Source of the DNA: an uncultured Faecalibacterium sp.
GTDB taxonomy: Bacteria; Bacillota; Clostridia; Oscillospirales; Ruminococcaceae
NCBI GenBank assembly: GCA_934533135.1
Contig: CAKTBG010000013.1
Coordinates: 1-63,522, forward strand
Reading direction: 5' to 3'
DNA length: 63,522 nt
Shown here: piece after piece, positions 58,551-63,522 of the stretch
Numbering within the stretch: the stretch's first letter is position 1
Layout of the letters: each line of letters begins with the position of its first letter
Made by a program: the position numbers and the translations under genes
The notes under the pieces: generated by a model
The model's input: the letters and a program-made list of their open reading frames with translations, nothing else
Told to the model about the DNA's origin: nothing
Database searches by the model: none

Positions 58551-59906
58551 TCACTGGTTCAGGATCCGCCGCTCGATTCGCTCCACGATCCGCTTGGCGC
58601 AGCGGTCGATGGCGTCGAGGTCCTGTCCCTCGACCATGACGCGGATCTTCGGCTCCGTGCCGGACACCCGCACCAGCACGCGGCCCATTCCCATCAGCTT
58701 CTGCTGTTCGTTCTCGATGAAGCCCGCCAGCACTTCGTCCTCTTTGTAGGCCGCTTTCTGGGCAGCGTTGGCGGTCACGTTCACCAGCACCTGCGGGTAC
58801 TGGGCGTAGATGCCGTTCAGCTCGCTCATCTTCTTGCCGCTCTCGGCCAGCAGCTTGAGCAGTTTTCCGGCGGTCAGCTCACCGTCACCGGTGGTGGCAT
58901 GGTGGAGCAGGATGACGTGGCCGCTCTGCTCTCCGCCGATGGCGTAGCCGTTCTCCCGCATATTCTCCAGCACATACCGGTCGCCCACGGCGGTCTTCTC
59001 GGTCTTGATGCCCTGCGCCTCCATAAACTTGATGAAGCCCAGATTGGACATGACGGTGACCACGGCGGTGTCGCCGTCCAGACGGCCTTTTTCCTTCATG
59101 GTCAGCGACAGCAGCGCGATGACCTTGTCGCCGTCGATCTCCTGCCCCTTTTCGTCGCAGGCAAGGCAGCGGTCGGCGTCGCCGTCAAAGGCGATGCCGC
59201 AGTCGAATCCGCCTGCAACAACGGCCTTTTCGAGGTTGTCGAGGTGGGTACTGCCGACGCCCTTGTTGATGTTCTCCCCGTCCGGCTCCACGCCGAGGAA
59301 GGTACACTGGGCACCCAGCCGGGGGAAGAGCTTCTGGGCAACTTCGGCCGCTGCGCCGTTGGCGCAGTCGATGCAGACGTTCAGGCCGGTCAGATCGCCG
59401 TGGATGGACTCGTACAGGTGATCCACATAGTCCTGCAGGCCGTCGGTGCGGAGGGTCACTTTGCCCACTGCGCTGCCGGTGGCCAGCGGGATGTCGGCAC
59501 AGTTGTTGTCGATGTGCTTCTCGATCTCATTCTCCACCTCGTCGGGCAGCTTGTAGCCGGTGCCGGCGAAGATCTTGATGCCGTTGAATTCCATCGGGTT
59601 GTGGGAGGCCGAGATCACCACACCCGCGTCGGCGTGGTATTTCTTGACCAGATAGGCCACTGCCGGGGTCGGCAGCACACCGAGACTCTCGACGTCTGCC
59701 CCCACGCTGCACAGACCGGCGGTCAGTGCGGCTTCCAGCATATCGCCGGACTGCCGGGTGTCCTTGCCGATCAGGATGCGGGGGCGGTGGCCGGTCCGCC
59801 CGGTCAGCACAGCCGCTGCACCGCGGCCGATCTTCATGGCCATTTCACAGGTCAGATCCACGCCTGCCACACCGCGGACGCCATCGGTACCAAAATACTT
59901 TCCCAT
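58551..59906 (-). CDS. glmM: Phosphoglucosamine mutase
   Basis: A 451-residue mutase converting glucosamine-6-phosphate to glucosamine-1-phosphate for cell-wall precursors. The phosphoserine loop VISASHNPMEFNG lies near residue 95, the metal loop AFDGDADR near 240, the sugar-binding GGEQSGH near 325 and the C-terminal phosphate loop RVSGTEPKIRVM near 420. The start M-G-K-Y-F-G-T-D-G-V-R at 59906 is the family standard; the open frame reaches 55 codons further but is not conserved. It follows ruvB by 20 bp. Confidence 0.95.
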   Translation of the reverse strand: MGKYFGTDGVRGVAGVDLTCEMAMKIGRGAAAVLTGRTGHRPRILIGKDTRQSGDMLEAALTAGLCSVGADVESLGVLPTPAVAYLVKKYHADAGVVISASHNPMEFNGIKIFAGTGYKLPDEVENEIEKHIDNNCADIPLATGSAVGKVTLRTDGLQDYVDHLYESIHGDLTGLNVCIDCANGAAAEVAQKLFPRLGAQCTFLGVEPDGENINKGVGSTHLDNLEKAVVAGGFDCGIAFDGDADRCLACDEKGQEIDGDKVIALLSLTMKEKGRLDGDTAVVTVMSNLGFIKFMEAQGIKTEKTAVGDRYVLENMRENGYAIGGEQSGHVILLHHATTGDGELTAGKLLKLLAESGKKMSELNGIYAQYPQVLVNVTANAAQKAAYKEDEVLAGFIENEQQKLMGMGRVLVRVSGTEPKIRVMVEGQDLDAIDRCAKRIVERIERRILNQ

Positions 59907-59926
59907 TTCAAAAACCTCACTTTCAA

Positions 59927-60982
59927 TCAAAACAAACTCTGCTGCCCATTGTCCTCGGGTGCGCTGCTCTCCGGTGCCTTCATCCCCAGATGTTCGTATG
60001 CCAGCCGGGTCGCACAGCGGCCCCGGGGCGTCCGGGTCAAAAAGCCCATCTGCATCAGATACGGCTCGCACAGGTCTTCCAGCGTGACGGCCTCCTCGCC
60101 GAGAGCTGCCGCCAGCGTTTCCAGACCCACCGGGCCGCCGTTGTACATCTCGATGATGGCACGCAGCAGGCTGCGATCCAGCTCATCCAGACCCAGCGCG
60201 TCCACATCCATCCGCTTCAGGCTCAGCAACGCCACATCCCGGTCGATCACGCCGTCGCTCAGCACGGTGGCAAAATCGCGCACCCGCTTGAGGAAGCGGT
60301 TTGCCACACGGGGCGTGCCCCGGCTGCACTTGGCCAACTCGTAGGCTCCTTCGGGCGTGATGGGCTGATCCAGAATGCCCGCGCTCCGCTGGATGATCCG
60401 CGACAGCTCATCCGGGCTGTAGAGTTCCAGTTTGAGCAGCACGCCGAAGCGATCCCGCAGCGGGCCGGTGATCTGGCCGGCGCGGGTAGTGGCACCCACC
60501 AGCGTGAAGCGCGGCAGGTTGATCCGGATGCTCTGGGCACTGGGGCCTTTGCCGATCATGATGTCCAGCGCGTAGTCCTCCAACGCCGGGTAGAGGACTT
60601 CTTCCACCTGCCGGGACAGGCGGTGGATCTCGTCGATGAAGAGGACGTCGCCCTCCTGCAGATTGGTCAGCAGGGCCGCCAGATCGCCCGGCTTCTCGAT
60701 GGCCGGGCCGCTGGTGATCCGGATCTGCACCCCCATCTCGTTGGCGATGATGCCCGCCAGCGTGGTCTTGCCCAGACCCGGAGGGCCGTACAATAAGATA
60801 TGATCCATCGGCTCGCCCCGCCGCTTGGCGGCCTCGAGGTAGATCTTAAGGTTCTGCTTGACCTTTTCCTGCCCGATATAGTCTTCCAGATGCTGCGGGC
60901 GGAGGTTGTTTTCCTCGGCGTCCGCGCCGGTCAGCACCGGCTGCATCATCTTTGCTCCGTAGAGCGCGGTTTCGTCCTGCAT
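59927..60982 (-). CDS. ruvB: Holliday junction branch migration ATPase RuvB
   Basis: A 351-residue AAA+ motor. The N-terminal [12 protein letters not shown] lies near residue 28, Walker [13 protein letters not shown] near 65, Walker [12 protein letters not shown] near 112, sensor 1 G-A-T-T-R-A-G near 162 and the C-terminal winged helix with [16 protein letters not shown]. It drives branch migration with RuvA. It starts 3 bp after the ruvA stop. Confidence 0.97.
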   Translation of the reverse strand: MQDETALYGAKMMQPVLTGADAEENNLRPQHLEDYIGQEKVKQNLKIYLEAAKRRGEPMDHILLYGPPGLGKTTLAGIIANEMGVQIRITSGPAIEKPGDLAALLTNLQEGDVLFIDEIHRLSRQVEEVLYPALEDYALDIMIGKGPSAQSIRINLPRFTLVGATTRAGQITGPLRDRFGVLLKLELYSPDELSRIIQRSAGILDQPITPEGAYELAKCSRGTPRVANRFLKRVRDFATVLSDGVIDRDVALLSLKRMDVDALGLDELDRSLLRAIIEMYNGGPVGLETLAAALGEEAVTLEDLCEPYLMQMGFLTRTPRGRCATRLAYEHLGMKAPESSAPEDNGQQSLF

Positions 60983-60985
60983 TTC

Positions 60986-61597
60986 TTACCTCCTGCCTGC
61001 CATGCCGCGCAAGGCCAGCTTGATGATCTCCTCCACAGGGAGGGTCGCGTCGATTTTGGAGACGGCCATGGCCGCTTCGCTCTGGCTGTATCCCAGCGAG
61101 ACCAGCGCAGCGATGGCCTGCCCCGCACCGGCTGCGGCCGGTGCCGCAGAAGAAGCTCCTGCCACATCCTCGAGGCTGATGCCGTCCACAAAGCCCTTGG
61201 CGACCTTGTCCTTCAATTCCAGCACGATCCGCTGCGCCAGCTTGGGGCCGACGCCCGACGCCGCTTTGAACGCCTTGTGGTCGCCCGCCGAGATCGCCAG
61301 CGCGACCCGCTCCGGTTCCAGAACGCTCAGGATGGCAAGACCGACCTTGGGGCCGACGCCGGAGACCGCCGTCAGCATCTCAAAGCAGGCCTGCTGCTCC
61401 TCGGTGGCAAACCCATACAGGCTGACGTCGTTCTCGGTGACGCTCATGACCGTATAAAGGGTGGCTTCCTTACCGACGCCGGGCAGCGCACCCGCAACAC
61501 TGGCCGGGCACTGGGTGTAATAGCCCACGCCGCCGCAGCTGAGCACCACCGCATTCATGCTTTTCTTGACGATTTTTCCAGTTAAGCAGTAAATCAT
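60986..61597 (-). CDS. ruvA: Holliday junction DNA-binding protein RuvA
   Basis: A 203-residue RuvA. The OB-fold N-terminus (M-I-Y-C-L-T-G-K-I), two helix-hairpin-helix motifs (A-V-S-G-V-G-P-K and A-S-G-V-G-P-K-L-A-Q-R-I) and the C-terminal domain III that binds RuvB (A-L-V-S-L-G-Y) are present. ATG at 61597 has GAGG 8 bases upstream; the frame opens two codons earlier at a TTG. It lies 10 bp after ruvC. Confidence 0.97.
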   Translation of the reverse strand: MIYCLTGKIVKKSMNAVVLSCGGVGYYTQCPASVAGALPGVGKEATLYTVMSVTENDVSLYGFATEEQQACFEMLTAVSGVGPKVGLAILSVLEPERVALAISAGDHKAFKAASGVGPKLAQRIVLELKDKVAKGFVDGISLEDVAGASSAAPAAAGAGQAIAALVSLGYSQSEAAMAVSKIDATLPVEEIIKLALRGMAGRR

Positions 61598-61607
61598 AAT
61601 CAAAACC

Positions 61608-62120
61608 TCAGATCGGCCCCGGCACCTGACGGGTGAACCGGTTCAGCTGGTTGCCGTTGGTGTGGCAGAAGGTGATCGCCATCGCCAGCGCGTCGGCGGT
61701 ATCGTCGGGCTTGGGGATGGCCTGCAGGTGGAGCAGGATGCGGGTCATCTCCTGCACCTGCTTCTTGACCGCCTTGCCGTAGCCGGTGACGGCCTGCTTG
61801 ACCTGCATGGGGGTGTACTCGTAGATTGGCAGCCCGGCCTGCGCCGCTGCCAGCAGGATCACGCCGCGTGCTTCGGCCACGCCGATGACGGTGGTCTGGT
61901 TGTGCTGGTAGAAGAGTTTCTCAATGGCCAGCACTTCCGGCTTTGTCCGCTCGATGACCGCTTTCACGCCGGCGTAGACCTCGTCCAGCCGCCGCTCGAA
62001 CGGCACACCGGCGTCGGTGCAGACTGCGCCGAAGTCCACCGGCGCAAACCGGTTGCCCGCATAATCCACAACACCCCACCCTACGATGGCATATCCCGGG
62101 TCGATGCCCAATACTCTCAT
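61608..62120 (-). CDS. ruvC: Crossover junction endodeoxyribonuclease RuvC
   Basis: A 170-residue resolvase. The RNase H-like fold starts L-G-I-D-P-G-Y-A-I-V-G, whose Asp is the first catalytic residue. The Glu in L-A-I-E-K-L-F-Y near 69 and the acidic pair in the D-D-T-A-D-A-L-A-M-A-I motif near 143 complete the site. It is first in the ruvC-ruvA-ruvB-glmM-methyltransferase run and has a sigma-A promoter upstream. Confidence 0.97.
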   Translation of the reverse strand: MRVLGIDPGYAIVGWGVVDYAGNRFAPVDFGAVCTDAGVPFERRLDEVYAGVKAVIERTKPEVLAIEKLFYQHNQTTVIGVAEARGVILLAAAQAGLPIYEYTPMQVKQAVTGYGKAVKKQVQEMTRILLHLQAIPKPDDTADALAMAITFCHTNGNQLNRFTRQVPGPI

Positions 62121-62151
62121 GTTCCGATACCTTTCCTATTATAATCATCTT

Positions 62152-62180
62152 ATTATAACACAGTGCGGAACAAGGGGCAA
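62152..62180 (-). promoter_or_regulatory. Promoter of ruvCAB-glmM
   Basis: Minus strand TTGCCC (62180-62175), 17 bp, TATAAT (62157-62152). Confidence 0.7.
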
Positions 62181-62214
62181 TGCAAAAGTTTTTCTGACAC
62201 TTTTGAAAAAACAC

Positions 62215-62243
62215 TTGCTTTTTTCGCAAAAGTGTGGTAACAT
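62215..62243 (+). promoter_or_regulatory. Promoter of tRNA-Val
   Basis: TTGCTT (62215-62220), 17 bp, TAACAT (62238-62243). Confidence 0.55.
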
Positions 62244-62273
62244 AATTGAGCTGACCTCAGCAAAACAGAATAT

Positions 62274-62349
62274 GGACGGTTAGCTCAGCTGGTAGAGCAT
62301 CTGCTTGACGTGCAGGAGGTCACAGGTTCGAGTCCTGTACCGTCCACCA
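62274..62349 (+). tRNA. tRNA-Val (GAC)
   Basis: A 76-nt tRNA with encoded CCA. Anticodon stem-loop TCTGC-TTGACGT-GCAGG gives GAC, and acceptor arms GGACGGT/ACCGTCC pair. Confidence 0.95.
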
Positions 62350-62356
62350 TACAGTT

Positions 62357-62405
62357 CGTACTCGAACCCAATTCTCTATGAGAAAGGGTTCGGGTACGTT
62401 TTTTG
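62357..62405 (+). terminator. Terminator of tRNA-Val
   Basis: CGTACTCGAACCC and GGGTTCGGGTACG arms followed by TTTTTT. Confidence 0.9.
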
Positions 62406-62449
62406 TTTGCAGGAGGTTCTGAGAAAGGACTACTCGGAACAGTAAACGA

Positions 62450-62496
62450 GCAAAGGCAGGGTATCACTATGACGGTGGTATCCTGCCTTTTGTTTT
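62450..62496 (+). terminator. Second hairpin terminator downstream of tRNA-Val
   Basis: AAAGGCAGGGTATCAC and its partner in GTGGTATCCTGCCTTT, followed by TGTTTT. It probably marks the edge of the incoming element. Confidence 0.7.
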
Positions 62497-62561
62497 GCGG
62501 GATCAAGTTCGCCTTGTGCGAACTTGGTCGCCCCCCCTATATGGCTCACTGGGGGCAATCG

Positions 62562-62694
62562 CTGCATACGTGCGTACCGGGGAGAGCCTGTACACCTCTG
62601 GCAAGGTGTAACACACTAGACTTTGTGCCAAAGTCTGTGTGCTAAGGGGTCAAGCCCCTTAGAATCCCTGCGGAGCGTGTACGCACGTACGCAG
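62562..62694. other. Cloverleaf-like inverted-repeat region, candidate structured RNA or oriT
   Basis: An outer 16-bp stem with a single mismatch (62562-62577 with 62679-62694) encloses three consecutive hairpins: 62591-62610 (7 bp), 62612-62641 (about 13 bp with a bulge) and 62642-62662 (8 bp). Just upstream are an AAGTTCGC/GCGAACTT hairpin and a C-run/G-run hairpin (62531-62556). No protein is encoded across it. Confidence 0.6.
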
Positions 62695-62794
62695 GAAAAT
62701 GGCAAAATTTCACTATATCGGGGGTGTTCTTTCATTGGAGAGTATGGTATACTCGGCTTAGTTCAACAAATAAGAATTTGAGGAGGAAAAGTAG

Positions 62795-62947
62795 ATGAGA
62801 AAATTATTACCAATTTTGCAAATCATAGATTTGGTTTTGTTGTTATTGAGTCTGTATTTTCATAACGATATGCTTTTAATCGTCGCAGCAGTAGTTATAG
62901 CTGTTTGCGTTGTTCTTACTTTTAGCAATATGAAAAACAAACGATAA
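62795..62947 (+). CDS. Small two-helix membrane peptide, 50 residues
   Basis: Begins with ATG at 62795 after a strong AGGAGGAAAA site, with an extended -10 (TGGTATACT, 62745-62753) about 40 bp upstream. The peptide has two hydrophobic segments (about residues 4-20 and 24-42) and a basic end M-K-N-K-R. It is A+T-rich compared with the chromosome. No family is recognised. It sits between two inverted-repeat regions in the leading end of the right-hand mobile element, so it may be an element-borne toxin, immunity or regulatory peptide. The function is unknown. Confidence 0.6.
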   Translation: MRKLLPILQIIDLVLLLLSLYFHNDMLLIVAAVVIAVCVVLTFSNMKNKR

Positions 62948-63000
62948 CCTCCAGTTTGCTGTACTCGTTTCCAGCAGGGTCTGGGGCAGGCACGCCCCAA

Positions 63001-63099
63001 CAAGAACACTTCAAAACGCGGGAGCGTTGCAGAAGTGCAGTCCCGGAAGGGCACAACATTTTCAAGAATTGAAAATTTGTGGCCACGGGACGATTCTTG
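63001..63099. other. Multi-hairpin region before the serine recombinase, candidate oriT or structured leader
   Basis: CAAGAA (63001-63006) and TTCTTG (63094-63099) close a region with a CACTTC..GAAGTG hairpin (63007-63037, inner AACGC/GCGTT) and a GTCCCG..CGGGAC stem (63040-63091), whose tip is CACAA-ATTTTCAA/TTGAAAAT-TTGTG. A separate TGGGGC/GCCCCA hairpin lies at 62982-62999. The remaining bases up to 63235 hold only the recombinase binding site. Confidence 0.5.
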
Positions 63100-63235
63100 C
63101 TCTCCCCTTTTTCTCTCCCCTTTTTCGCTGCGTTTCGTAATTTTCACATTTCAATCTGCTCGCAGATTGCTGACAAGCTGCGCTTAACTCGATACTATAA
63201 AGGCAACCCGAACATACTGCCAAGGAGGTGCAACC

Positions 63236-63522
63236 ATGACCGCCGTAATCTACGCCCGCTATTCTTCCGACAGCCAGCGCGAAGCGTCCATTGAAGGGCA
63301 GCTGCGCGACTGCAAGGACTACGCCGAGAAGAACGGTATCACCGTGGTCGGCACCTACATTGACCGTGCCTACTCTGCCAAAACGGATGACCGCCCGGAC
63401 TTTCAGCGGATGATCAAAGACAGCGCAAAGAAAATCTTCGATGTAGTTCTGGTCTGGAAGCTCGACCGCTTTGCCCGGAATCGGTTCGATGCCGTGAACT
63501 ACAAGTACCAGCTGGAAAAGAA
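63236..63522 (+). CDS. Large serine recombinase, N-terminal part (runs off the window)
   Basis: The first 95 codons of a serine site-specific recombinase. AAGGAGGTG precedes the ATG at 63236. The catalytic domain starts AVIYARYSSDSQRE, with the nucleophilic Ser in the Y-S-S-D segment near residue 10-11, followed by SIEGQLRDC, typical of large serine integrases of conjugative and mobilisable elements, then D-R-A-Y-S-A-K-T-D-D-R-P-D-F-Q and VLVWKLDRFARN with the conserved Arg residues near 83-87. The C-terminal zinc and coiled-coil domains lie beyond the window edge. It is probably the integrase of an element inserted downstream of tRNA-Val. Confidence 0.9.
   Translation, partial: MTAVIYARYSSDSQREASIEGQLRDCKDYAEKNGITVVGTYIDRAYSAKTDDRPDFQRMIKDSAKKIFDVVLVWKLDRFARNRFDAVNYKYQLEK

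Noticed and set aside
62403..62645. An 80-codon frame after tRNA-Val
   Set aside because: It passes through a terminator hairpin and half of the cloverleaf structure and has no recognisable protein features.

Overview
The window looks like chromosome of a G+C-rich, gut-type Firmicute. Gene content, the dense repeat family between genes and the style of the mobile elements fit Faecalibacterium or a near relative in the Oscillospirales. This is inferred from gene families only; no 16S rRNA gene is present. A core chromosomal stretch (about 8.5 to 62.4 kb) lies between mobile DNA at both ends.

Left end (1-8.5 kb). The first 5.7 kb are the wreck of a conjugative element. Pieces of RepA, VirB4/TraE, the DUF4366 membrane protein, topoisomerase III, a YodL-domain protein and a TTRAP protein remain in the usual order, but are joined by internal deletions that fuse truncated genes. 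An intact AAA/DUF4143 ATPase sits among them on the other strand. A separate 2.8-kb islet follows (about 5.72-8.50 kb). It is bounded by 46-bp direct repeats that copy the 3' end of lysS and carries an A+T-rich RloA/RloB-type defence pair plus a DUF6462 gene. A second DUF6462 gene lies at the matching place in the element to its left, so two related elements seem to have stacked up at the lysS attachment site.

Core (8.5-21.7 kb): lysS-greA; a BglG-type antiterminator, PTS EIIBC and YdjC/ChbG deacetylase operon; a second EF-G-like GTPase; a holin-like small toxin; dCMP deaminase; argF; an ECF sigma factor with a DUF4349 membrane partner; and initiator tRNA-Met.

Sugar-sulfate locus (21.7-38.8 kb). 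Thirteen collinear minus-strand genes encode a LacI regulator, three sulfatases without visible signal peptides, a ROK kinase, a YesM/YesN two-component system, an RbsABC-like importer with two permeases, an esterase and an AEC carrier. The arrangement suggests import of a sulfated sugar followed by cytoplasmic desulfation and phosphorylation.

Second core stretch (38.9-62.4 kb): a cation/proton antiporter with a structured leader; a YafQ/RelE-like toxin-antitoxin pair; tRNA-Pro; glnS; an FMN-binding protein; an operon of LRR protein, VWA protein, MoxR-type ATPase and AEC carrier; an IS200/IS605-like relic; a ClpE-like chaperone; CvpA; DUF5711; truA; the energizing module of an ECF transporter (ecfT, ecfA2, ecfA1); an rRNA methyltransferase; glmM; ruvB, ruvA and ruvC; and tRNA-Val.

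Right end (62.4-63.5 kb). After tRNA-Val come a cloverleaf-like inverted-repeat region, a 50-residue membrane peptide, a second multi-hairpin region, and the start of a large serine recombinase that runs off the window. This is the edge of another mobile element.

At least nine copies of a modular repeat (ends CCTCTCAGTC / GACTGAGAGG, or a GACGGAGAGG variant) occupy gene borders through the core.
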